A model generated the notes under the pieces. It made no database searches. It worked only from the letters and a program-made list of their open reading frames with translations, and had not been told where the DNA came from. From the NCBI GenBank assembly GCA_902491895.1, contig CABUJH010000057.1:1-11395 (forward strand): DNA of 11,395 bases, in the 5' to 3' direction. Source of the stretch: an uncultured Collinsella sp. Its GTDB lineage: Bacteria > Actinomycetota > Coriobacteriia > Coriobacteriales > Coriobacteriaceae. Shown here piece after piece: positions 1 to 6,865 of the stretch. The position numbers and the translations under genes are program-made. Each line of letters begins with the position of its first letter. Within the stretch, counting starts at the first letter, position 1.

Positions 1-155
1 AACTGCGGGAATGGCCTATTTGCTCAATGTGTTCGGCTGAGATCGGAAATCAACCGATTGGACAAATTTTGACCGTTTGCCCCACAGAATCGACCCACTG
101 GGGAAAATAGCTTGACGATTGAGCGGTCTTCGTGGTTCGAAAGACGGCTTCGAGC
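1..155. other. Left-edge intergenic stretch, no supported complete gene
   Basis: No full gene is visible. On the plus strand the frame starting at base 2 reads a short hydrophobic tail (GMAYLLNVFG) to a TGA at 38-40, which could be the C-terminus of a gene cut by the window edge, but twelve codons cannot establish that. A loose hairpin pairs CCCCA (80-84) with TGGGG (99-103), extended by TTT/AAA. A second pairs GTCTTCG (126-132) with CG-A-AAGAC (138-145). Neither is followed by a T-run on either strand, so I do not call them terminators of the hydrolase that ends at 156. Confidence 0.3.
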
Positions 156-839
156 CTACATCTGCATAAACGGATTCTGCATAAGTTCGCGCGCCATCGT
201 GGTCGAATCGCCATGGCCCGTCAAGCAAACGGTATCGGGCGGAAGCGTCTTGGCAAGTTTGGAGAGCGAGCGCATAATCGCCGCCTCGTCACCGCCGGAA
301 AGATCGGTACGGCCGTGGCTGCCCGGGAAAAGCGTGTCGCCCACAAAGGCGATGTTCCCCTGCTCGGTCGCGGCGAACAGGACGATGCCGCCCGGCGTAT
401 GCCCCGGCGTCTCGATCACCTGCAGGCAGACGTCGCCCACCTCGATTGTATCGCCCTCGGCAAGCAAGCGCGTCGGCTCACCCGGATCGGGCGTCTCGAT
501 ACCCCACATGGCGCGCTGCTCCTCGATATTTGCGCGAGGTACCGTCACGTCCTTAGCGCACAACTCATATAGTGCGCTGTCGCCAACGACAGCTCGAACC
601 CCGGCAACCCCGCCAACATGGTCGGCATGACCGTGCGTGCAGACAGAGCCGAGTACGCGCACCTCGGGATGCGCGGTGCGGATATGCTCCACAAGACGCT
701 CGCCCTCCCACGCCGGATCGACGATTAAGCACTCGTCATTCGAAAACACGGCGTAGCTGTTGGTCTGAATCGGGCCGTTGACGAGTGTCTCAATCGAAGC
801 CGCACCTCGGGGTGTCAGGTCCAAAGTCATATCGCCCAT
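156..839 (-). CDS. Metallo-beta-lactamase-fold hydrolase (glyoxalase II-like)
   Basis: A 227-residue single-domain MBL-fold protein, probably a cytosolic Zn-dependent hydrolase of a thioester or similar substrate. The metal-binding pattern is complete: THGHADH (68-74), PGHTPG with the bridging-site His at 147, GDTLF with Asp168, and TGHGD with His209. The segment FPGSHGRTDLSGGD (171-184) is typical of the short glyoxalase II-like (YcbL-type) proteins, which lack the C-terminal glutathione-binding domain of true GloB. An upstream in-frame ATG (843-845) is only 2 nt from the AGGAGG at 848-853, whereas the ATG at 837-839 is 8 nt away, so I chose the latter. It lies downstream of rel on the same strand, behind a hairpin. 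In Firmicutes, as I recall, an MBL gene of this type also follows the recJ-apt-rel-dtd cluster. The substrate cannot be read from sequence. Family call is firm, function is not. Confidence 0.9.
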   Translation of the reverse strand: MGDMTLDLTPRGAASIETLVNGPIQTNSYAVFSNDECLIVDPAWEGERLVEHIRTAHPEVRVLGSVCTHGHADHVGGVAGVRAVVGDSALYELCAKDVTVPRANIEEQRAMWGIETPDPGEPTRLLAEGDTIEVGDVCLQVIETPGHTPGGIVLFAATEQGNIAFVGDTLFPGSHGRTDLSGGDEAAIMRSLSKLAKTLPPDTVCLTGHGDSTTMARELMQNPFMQM

Positions 840-847
840 GCGCATAC

Positions 848-853
848 CCTCCT
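848..853 (-). promoter_or_regulatory. Ribosome binding site deciding the MBL hydrolase start
   Basis: The minus strand reads AAGGAGGGT just before the gene. The AGGAGG core leaves 8 nt to the ATG at 837-839 but only 2 nt to the ATG at 843-845, which favours the inner start. Confidence 0.75.
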
Positions 854-860
854 TCTAAAA

Positions 861-894
861 TACGTTCGAGGCACCAAACGATGCCTCGAACGTA
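861..894 (-). terminator. Hairpin with short T-run between rel and the MBL gene
   Basis: A perfect 13-bp inverted repeat: TACGTTCGAGGCA at 861-873 and its complement at 882-894, with an 8-nt loop. On the minus strand the stem ends in TA and runs straight into TTTTA (860-856). It lies 33 nt after the rel stop codon and 7 nt before the hydrolase ribosome site. The form fits an intrinsic terminator for recJ-rel, perhaps leaky, because no obvious separate promoter is seen for the hydrolase after it. It could equally act as an attenuator or mRNA-processing stem. On the plus strand the stem is followed by ACCAAT, so it is not bidirectional. Confidence 0.7.
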
Positions 895-927
895 ACCAAT
901 ATCTATGATGCTGAGAGGCTCTCGCAC

Positions 928-3288
928 CTACACACGGCGTTTGAGCTGAGCTCCGCCTTCGCCGGGCATAAGACGGCGAGCGTCGTAGACCGAATCGACA
1001 CTGCTGATGGAAGCCAGCAGCGGATCCAGACCGCTCGCGTCCGAGATCTCGACCATGAAGCGCAGGGTTGCAATACCCTCGCGGTTGGTCGATGTGGCGG
1101 CAGAAAGGATATTGCCGCCCGCATCGCCAATGGCAATGGTGACATCCTTGAGCAGGCCCATGCGGTCCAGGCACTCGACCACGATCTCGACCTGGAAGAG
1201 GGTGTCGGCAGCGCCGTCCCACTCCACATCGATCATGCGCTCGGGATGTTCCATAAGACCCTTGACGTTGGGGCAGTTGGCGCGATGCACCGAAACGCCA
1301 CGACCGCGCGTGATGAAGCCGACGATGTCGTCACCCGTCACGGGGTTGCAGCAATGAGCCAGACGGACCAGCAGGCCGCTGTTGCTCTCGCCCTTGACGA
1401 TAATGCCGTTACTGGCGCTCTTGCCGCGCTTTTGCGGCTTGCGGTTGGAGCCGCGAGCGGGCTGCTTCACGACCTCGGCGATAGCCTCGGCCTTGGTGAG
1501 CTGTTCCTCGGGCTTGGGGTCCAAGATTTGCTCGACCTTATTGCCCACAGCGCGCGGGGCAACCTTGCCGGCGCCGACGGCGGCAAACAGGTCCTCGAGC
1601 TGCTTGAAGTTAAACTGCTCCGCCACGGCGTTGAGTGCACGCGTTGAACGCGGCGTAGAAATGCCATAGCCACGCTTACGCAGGTCCTTGGCCAGCATAT
1701 CGCGACCGGCGGCAGCGTCGTCGTCCTTGGTCGCAGCGGCAAAATAGCGGCGGATCTTTGACTTGGCGGAAGGTGTCTTAACGATCTTGAGCCAATCGCG
1801 CGACGGCTTGGAACTCTTGTTAGTCAGGATCTCGACACGGTCACCCGTCTTAATCTCGTGCGTGAGCGGAGCCACCGCACCGTTGATTTTGGCGCCGACG
1901 CAGTGGTTTCCCACCTCGGTGTGAACGGCATAGGCAAAGTCGAGCGGCGTGGAGCCGGCACGAAGCGCCATGACCTCGCCTTTGGGCGTGAAGACAAAGA
2001 TCTCCTGATCGAACAGATCGACCTTCAGCGAGTGCAGGTATTCCTTGGCATCGGTGATCTCGTCGGAAGCCGCCCAATCGAGCGAATGCTTGAGCCAGTT
2101 GATCTGGTCGTCCAAACGTTGAGCGTCATTGGTCTTGGAAGCAGACGATCCGCCCGACTTCTTATAAAGCCAGTGGGCGGCAATGCCGTACTCGGCCTGC
2201 TCATGCATCTCGTAGGTTCGAATCTGAATCTCGAGCGGACGAGCCGTGGGGCCGATAACCGTCGTATGGAGCGACTGGTAGTTATTGACCTTGGGCATGG
2301 CGATATAATCTTTAAAGCGACCGGGCATGGGGTGCCACAGCGTATGCACCGCGCCGAGCGTGGAGTAGCAATCGCGCACCGAATGCGTGATGACGCGCAA
2401 TGCCACCAGGTCGTAGATCTCGGAGAATTCCTTGCCCTTGCGCTTCATCTTTTGGTAGATGGACCAATAGTGCTTGGAACGGCCGTTGATCTGGAAGTCC
2501 TCCAGGCCAATGCGGTTGAGTTCGTCGGTGAGCGTCTTGATGGTCTCGGCCAGATAGCGCTCACGGACCTCGCGCGACTCCGCCACCATGCGCGCGATAC
2601 GCTGGTAGGCGTCGGGTTCAAGGTAGAAGAAGGACAGGTCCTCGAGCTCCCATTTAATGGAGCTCATGCCCAGGCGGTCGGCCAAGGGCGCGTACACGTC
2701 CATGGTCTCGCGAGCCTTAAACAGGCGACGATCCTCGCGCAGGGCTGCCAGCGTTCGCATGTTGTGCAGACGATCGGCAAGCTTAACGATGATGACGCGG
2801 ATGTCCTTGGACATGGCGAGGAACATCTTGCGCAGCGTGAGCGCCTGCTTCTCGTCCATGCTGTCGACTTCGATGTTGGTGAGCTTGGTCACGCCATCGA
2901 CGAGCTCGGCCACCGTATCGCCAAACAGGCCGGAAACATCGGTGAGCGAGGTCTCGGTATCCTCGACGGTATCGTGCAGCAGCGCGGCACACACCACATC
3001 GCAGTCCATCTTGAGATCGGCCAGAATGATAGCCACCTCGACAGGATGGTTGATGTACATCTCACCCGAGCGGCGCTTTTGGTTACAGTGTTTCTCGGCG
3101 GCAAAGCAGTAGGCTTGCTCCACCTTGGAGAAGTCGTCCTCATTCATATATTTGAGGCACAAGCGCTCCAGCTTGTCGTAGCTGTCCGCCATAATCTCGG
3201 GCGGCAGCTCATCGGCATGCTTATAGTGCTCCATCTCCGAAAACGGCTGGAGGGTGGAATCATGGGCGGTACGGGCTGCGGCATCCAT
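928..3288 (-). CDS. rel: Bifunctional (p)ppGpp synthetase/hydrolase Rel
   Basis: A full-length 786-residue RelA/SpoT homologue that makes and degrades the alarmone (p)ppGpp, the effector of the stringent response, on starved ribosomes. All domains are present. The HD hydrolase domain (about 55-205) carries intact HDTVED at 105-110. The synthetase domain (about 260-375) carries RFKDYIAMPK at 324-333 and EIQIRT at 353-358. TGS spans about 427-488. A helical and Cys-rich region has HCC at 645-647 and NCPN at 671-674, and a C-terminal ACT domain spans about 697-770. The RFKD motif (RxKD type) with the intact HDxxED indicates a bifunctional Rel/SpoT-type enzyme rather than a synthetase-only RelA, which has ExDD. 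The ATG at 3288 is preceded by AAGGGGA with about 6 nt spacing. It begins 15 bp after the recJ stop, so the two are very likely co-transcribed and perhaps translationally coupled. Nothing is truncated. Confidence 0.97.
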   Translation of the reverse strand: MDAAARTAHDSTLQPFSEMEHYKHADELPPEIMADSYDKLERLCLKYMNEDDFSKVEQAYCFAAEKHCNQKRRSGEMYINHPVEVAIILADLKMDCDVVCAALLHDTVEDTETSLTDVSGLFGDTVAELVDGVTKLTNIEVDSMDEKQALTLRKMFLAMSKDIRVIIVKLADRLHNMRTLAALREDRRLFKARETMDVYAPLADRLGMSSIKWELEDLSFFYLEPDAYQRIARMVAESREVRERYLAETIKTLTDELNRIGLEDFQINGRSKHYWSIYQKMKRKGKEFSEIYDLVALRVITHSVRDCYSTLGAVHTLWHPMPGRFKDYIAMPKVNNYQSLHTTVIGPTARPLEIQIRTYEMHEQAEYGIAAHWLYKKSGGSSASKTNDAQRLDDQINWLKHSLDWAASDEITDAKEYLHSLKVDLFDQEIFVFTPKGEVMALRAGSTPLDFAYAVHTEVGNHCVGAKINGAVAPLTHEIKTGDRVEILTNKSSKPSRDWLKIVKTPSAKSKIRRYFAAATKDDDAAAGRDMLAKDLRKRGYGISTPRSTRALNAVAEQFNFKQLEDLFAAVGAGKVAPRAVGNKVEQILDPKPEEQLTKAEAIAEVVKQPARGSNRKPQKRGKSASNGIIVKGESNSGLLVRLAHCCNPVTGDDIVGFITRGRGVSVHRANCPNVKGLMEHPERMIDVEWDGAADTLFQVEIVVECLDRMGLLKDVTIAIGDAGGNILSAATSTNREGIATLRFMVEISDASGLDPLLASISSVDSVYDARRLMPGEGGAQLKRRV

Positions 3289-3303
3289 CGAGGTCCCCTT
3301 CCC

Positions 3304-6300
3304 CTAGGCCCGCGGTACGATCGGGCGGTTAACTTTGGCTAGCATATCAGAAGCGCACGAATCGAGCGCCCAACTCCGGAAAGCCGAGAACTCCATGCGC
3401 GAGCGCAAGCCCTCCAAATAGCGAATTGACCTGCTCAATTGCACGCGGCCGGGGTTTTCGGCCATCGCGATGCGACGGGTGTCGTCAAACCCCGAAACGC
3501 GACAAAAACCAAGCTCTTCGAAGATTCCCAAGCCGCTTTCCACCGAGCGCTCGTCGACCGGCGTGCGAGCATCGATGGCAAGGCACATCTGCGCGATGTC
3601 GATATCGCTCGCGCTAAAGGAATCGTCCCCGGTCTTGCCGCGGTTGGAGCGCCACATGGTCTGCAGCGCGCGATAGAGCGTGACGAGCTCGTCGCGCTCG
3701 GGCGCATAGCAGTCGAGCAGGCGCTCGTTAATACGGGCGTCACGCGACGAATAGAGTAGATGGATCACGGCGGGATGGCCATCGCGACCGGCGCGGCCGC
3801 TCATCTGGTTAAACTCAATGCCGCCAAACGGCATGTGATAGAGCACGACATGGCGAATATCGGGAAGGTTGACGCCCTCGCCAAAGGCGGATGTCGAGAC
3901 GATGCAGCTGAGGCTGCCGTCTCGAAACGCCTCCTCTACGCGATGGCGGTCGGTGCGCGTAAGGCCAGCGTTATAGAACGCGATACGGGTCGCACAGTCG
4001 GGAACGCGTTTGCGTAGTGTCTTGGCGAGCGCCACGGACTGGTCGCGCGAATTGACGTAAATGACGGTCTTCTCCCCCGTCGCCACGATCGACACCAAAC
4101 GGTTCTCGCGACTTGCAAGATCACGGTCGTCCTCGAGCTGCAGGTTCTCGCGCACCGTCTCGTCGACCACCGTGTGAGTGATCGGAAGCATGCGGGCAAG
4201 CTCGGCCACGACCGGAGCCGTCGCGGTGGCCGTCGCGGCCATAACGACCGGGTCGCCCAGGGCTTTGAGGATATCGGGCATGTCGAGATAGGCGCTGCGG
4301 TCGCCGCCCTTGGCAAGGCCCGCGTGGTGCGCCTCATCGATAACGACAAAACCGATACGCCCCGAACGCGCAAAGCGGTCGCGGTGAATGGACAGGAACT
4401 CGGGCGTCGTGAGCACGATGCCGGTACGGCCCGAAGCCAAGCCGGCAAACACGTCATCGCGCGCCGCCTCCACGGTCTCGCCGGTCAGCACGCCAACGCC
4501 AATGCCAAGCGATGCCATCGTCGACGAGAGGTGATAGGCCTGGTCGGCAACAAGCGCACGCAGCGGATAGACAAAGATGCTCGCACGTCCGCGAAGCACC
4601 GCCTCACGCGCGGCATGCACATGGAAGATGAGCGACTTGCCGCGCCCCGTTCCCATAACGGCCAGAACACTTTGGTGATCGGCCAGGGCATCGAGCGCCT
4701 CGACCTGCGCGCGGTGCGGCTGGTTCGAGGCGATAAAGCTATGGATAAGCGAGCGCGTGAGCTCGGTATAGGAAAGCTGGGCGAGCGTCTCGCGCTTGCG
4801 CGACTCCAGGCGCAGGCCAGAATCCGCCGGCTGCACGCCACGACGAAGCTCGCATGCCGGATCGTCGACGCCGGGCAGCGTGGTATCGCGGACCAGAACA
4901 TCCTTGATCATGAGCTTGGGCTTCACACGCCCCTGCCAATGCTCGGCAACGGCCTCGAACACCAAGTCGACAGCGCTATCGCAGTTGATGAGCTTATCGA
5001 TTTGCGGCACGCGGAACATGATGGCCGGCACGCTCGCGGCGCCATCGGTCGCCACAAAGCGCATGTGCTCGCCGGTTTTGCCCACCACGGCGCGATCGCA
5101 CATCGTCACGCCCTCGGCGGCCAGCAGCGGCACCTTGTTGCCCTGGCCAAACGGCTCAAGACGGGAAATCTGCTCTATAGTCTCGATATTCAGCTCGGAA
5201 AGGTCGACCGTGGCGGCAACCTCGTCGATGTCTTCAAAGTCCTCAGCGGGAATCTCCGATAGCACGGCGGAAAGGCGACGACGGAATTCATCGAGCTTGG
5301 ATGCCTCGATGGTCACACCCACCGCACCGGCATGTCCGCCGCGACGAATCAGCAGGTCGGAACAGCGCTCGACGGCGTCAAACAGGTTAACTTTGCCCAC
5401 CGAGCGACCAGAGCCGCGCGCGATACCGTCCTCGATCGAGAACAGCAGCGCCGGCACGTGATAGCGGTTGGTCAGACGGCTTGCCACGATGCCCTTGACA
5501 CCCTCGTGCCAGCCTTCGCCGCCCACGACGATCGCGCGCCCGCCGTCATAGGTCTCCTCGACCTTTGCCATGGCATCGCGCGTGAGCTCCGCCTCGATCT
5601 CACGGCGCTGGCGGTTGATTTCCTCGAGCTCAGCCGCCAGCGCGCTTGCTTCGATGGGATTGCGGGCAAGCAGCAGGTCGAGCGCCAGCTTGGGATCGGC
5701 CATGCGGCCGGCAGCGTTTAAGCGGGGAATGAGCGAGAATGACAGGCCATCCGCCGTAATGCTCGAAAGGTCCGCCTTGGCAAGCGCGGCAAGCGCGATA
5801 TAGCCGGGGCGAGCGGTTACGCGCATCTGCTGGATGCCCTCGGCAACCAGCGCGCGGTTCTCGGGCGTGAGCGGCATCATGTCGGACACGGTGCCCAGCG
5901 CCGCGACCTCGATTAGCGAACGCCAATACGACGGCTTGCCCAGGCGCTCACCCAGGACTTGCACCAGCTTGAGCGCCACACCAGCACCGGCAAGCTCGCG
6001 CGAGGGGCCCTCGTCCTCGAGCTTGGGGTCGGTCAGGGGCACACCCTGCGGCACCTGGTCGGAGGGCTCGTGATGGTCCGTGACCACCAAATCGATCCCC
6101 AGGTCCTCCAAATAGGAAACCTCTTCCTTGGCGGCAATGCCGTTATCGACGGTCACGATCAGCTGGGGGCGAGCGAGCTCGTTAACGCGATCGAGTGCCG
6201 CGCGCGAAAGACCGTAGCCCTCATCAAAGCGATGCGGAATAAACGGCGTGACATCGGCGCCAAACGTGCGCAGCGCCTCGGTCAACAGGCAGGTCGACGT

Positions 6301-6591
6301 AATACCGTCAACGTCAAAATCGCCAAAGACTGCAATGTGCTCGTGGTTGCGAATAGCACGCTCGACGCGGTCGGCAACGACCGACATGCCCGGGATAATG
6401 AGTGGATCGGCCCAGTCGCGATCGAGCGAAGGCGTCAAAAACAATTGGCCCTCTTTGATGGAGCCAATGCCGTGCGCGACCATAATGCGCGCCACCAGCC
6501 CGGGAATGCCCAGACCAGCCGAAAGCTCCTTTTCGAGCTCGGGGTTTTGCTGAGCGACCGCCCAGCGATGCGTCGTCTTAAGCGATGACAT
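3304..6591 (-). CDS. recJ: RecJ single-strand DNA 5'-3' exonuclease fused to RecQ-like helicase
   Basis: A 1095-residue fusion, about twice the size of minimal RecJ (near 570). Residues 1-445 are DHH/DHHA1 RecJ, with DFDVDG at 91-96, VDNG at 148-151, TDHHEP at 171-176, SDMMPL at 236-241 and GGHAGAVG at 418-425: the full set of Mn-binding and substrate-binding motifs. An OB-fold follows at about 455-568. After a roughly 40-residue linker comes a superfamily-2 helicase: GTGRGKS (Walker A, 647-653), DEAH (752-755), TATATA (787-792) and QMSGRAGRDG (929-938), closest by motif VI to RecQ. The RecQ four-Cys zinc cluster is not seen. The tail (about 990-1045) resembles a winged helix. RecJ normally digests 5'-ended single strands in recombination and repair, often with RecQ unwinding, so one polypeptide may do both. 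A GTG at 6636 would add 15 residues but lacks a well-placed ribosome site. The ATG at 6589-6591 follows GGGGGTGGG. Parts are firm, activity of the helicase is inferred. Confidence 0.93.
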   Translation of the reverse strand: MSSLKTTHRWAVAQQNPELEKELSAGLGIPGLVARIMVAHGIGSIKEGQLFLTPSLDRDWADPLIIPGMSVVADRVERAIRNHEHIAVFGDFDVDGITSTCLLTEALRTFGADVTPFIPHRFDEGYGLSRAALDRVNELARPQLIVTVDNGIAAKEEVSYLEDLGIDLVVTDHHEPSDQVPQGVPLTDPKLEDEGPSRELAGAGVALKLVQVLGERLGKPSYWRSLIEVAALGTVSDMMPLTPENRALVAEGIQQMRVTARPGYIALAALAKADLSSITADGLSFSLIPRLNAAGRMADPKLALDLLLARNPIEASALAAELEEINRQRREIEAELTRDAMAKVEETYDGGRAIVVGGEGWHEGVKGIVASRLTNRYHVPALLFSIEDGIARGSGRSVGKVNLFDAVERCSDLLIRRGGHAGAVGVTIEASKLDEFRRRLSAVLSEIPAEDFEDIDEVAATVDLSELNIETIEQISRLEPFGQGNKVPLLAAEGVTMCDRAVVGKTGEHMRFVATDGAASVPAIMFRVPQIDKLINCDSAVDLVFEAVAEHWQGRVKPKLMIKDVLVRDTTLPGVDDPACELRRGVQPADSGLRLESRKRETLAQLSYTELTRSLIHSFIASNQPHRAQVEALDALADHQSVLAVMGTGRGKSLIFHVHAAREAVLRGRASIFVYPLRALVADQAYHLSSTMASLGIGVGVLTGETVEAARDDVFAGLASGRTGIVLTTPEFLSIHRDRFARSGRIGFVVIDEAHHAGLAKGGDRSAYLDMPDILKALGDPVVMAATATATAPVVAELARMLPITHTVVDETVRENLQLEDDRDLASRENRLVSIVATGEKTVIYVNSRDQSVALAKTLRKRVPDCATRIAFYNAGLTRTDRHRVEEAFRDGSLSCIVSTSAFGEGVNLPDIRHVVLYHMPFGGIEFNQMSGRAGRDGHPAVIHLLYSSRDARINERLLDCYAPERDELVTLYRALQTMWRSNRGKTGDDSFSASDIDIAQMCLAIDARTPVDERSVESGLGIFEELGFCRVSGFDDTRRIAMAENPGRVQLSRSIRYLEGLRSRMEFSAFRSWALDSCASDMLAKVNRPIVPRA

Positions 6592-6643
6592 AGGCGCCCA
6601 CCCCCGATAGGGGCAGGTCGCCGCGATACCTCTCACGGTTCAT
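6578..6643 (-). CDS. Possible 21-codon leader ORF overlapping the recJ start
   Basis: An ATG at 6641-6643 opens a 21-residue frame (starts MNRERYRGDLPL) that ends with TAA at 6578-6580. It overlaps the recJ ATG (6589-6591) by 14 nt in another frame. AGAGGA at 6653-6658 sits 9 nt upstream, a better ribosome site than either recJ start has. Its 3' half spans CCCCTATCGGGG (6602-6613), a small hairpin that would cover the recJ ribosome site, so its translation could open that site and couple to recJ. No homologue is recognised. It may equally be chance, and the competing view is that recJ itself starts at the GTG at 6636. Confidence 0.3.
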   Translation of the reverse strand: MNRERYRGDLPLSGVGAYVIA

Positions 6644-6663
6644 AGCGATGAGTCCTCTGTGTA

Positions 6664-6681
6664 TGCCCGCTTCGGCAGGCA
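6664..6681 (-). promoter_or_regulatory. Leader hairpin in the recJ 5' untranslated region
   Basis: On the minus strand TGCCTGC and GCGGGCA flank a CGAA loop, giving a 7-bp stem whose only non-Watson-Crick pair is a U-G. On the plus strand the same position is a C-A mismatch, so the structure favours RNA made toward recJ. It lies between the -10 box (6700-6705) and the ribosome site at 6653-6658. Confidence 0.45.
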
Positions 6682-6699
6682 GATCTGTTGAACGGATTT

Positions 6700-6705
6700 A
6701 TTATA
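6700..6705 (-). promoter_or_regulatory. Candidate -10 box of the recJ-rel promoter
   Basis: The minus strand reads GGTATAATAAATCC, a perfect TATAAT in the divergent region, which would place transcription start near 6693, about 100 nt before the recJ ATG. No good -35 is found: the bases 16-18 bp upstream read GATTTG or close variants. The box stands in an otherwise very GC-rich stretch, which adds weight. It is the best promoter candidate for recJ-rel. Confidence 0.55.
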
Positions 6706-6770
6706 CCGTGCGGCGCGGACGCAAATCGCCGCAGCACGCCGCGGTTTCGGTAAACGATGCCGGTAATACC

Positions 6771-6785
6771 CTCGAAATAATCGAG
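6771..6785. repeat. Small palindrome in the recJ/transporter divergent region
   Basis: CTCGA AATAA TCGAG: 5-bp perfect arms around an A/T-rich 5-bp centre, lying 81 bp upstream of the transporter ATG. It has the look of a dimeric repressor operator, but 5-bp arms occur often by chance and no second copy with the same centre is seen nearby. Two imperfect direct copies of CGAGCGT occur at 6782-6788 and 6809-6815. Confidence 0.25.
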
Positions 6786-6865
6786 CGTTTCAGCCGCACG
6801 GACGCATACGAGCGTCTAGCATATCCATACAAACGAGTTCGCGGATAAAGGGAGTCACGGGACAT

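Noticed and set aside
2..40. C-terminus of a plus-strand gene entering from the left edge
   Set aside because: The frame ends plausibly in a hydrophobic tail and TGA, but twelve codons are too few to separate it from chance. Noted under the left-edge stretch only.
80..145. Terminator for the MBL hydrolase
   Set aside because: Two imperfect hairpins exist here but neither is followed by a T-run on the minus strand, so terminator calls would be unsupported.
1858..3342. 494-codon plus-strand open frame opposite rel
   Set aside because: It lies fully antisense to rel, whose protein shows every family motif. It has no recognisable domain and no ribosome site, and reads as low-complexity Leu/Gly/His-rich sequence typical of antisense frames in GC-rich genes.
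4174..5262. 362-codon plus-strand open frame opposite recJ
   Set aside because: Antisense shadow of the RecJ-helicase gene. The composition is Arg/His/Gly-rich without any motif, while the minus strand has conserved catalytic residues throughout.
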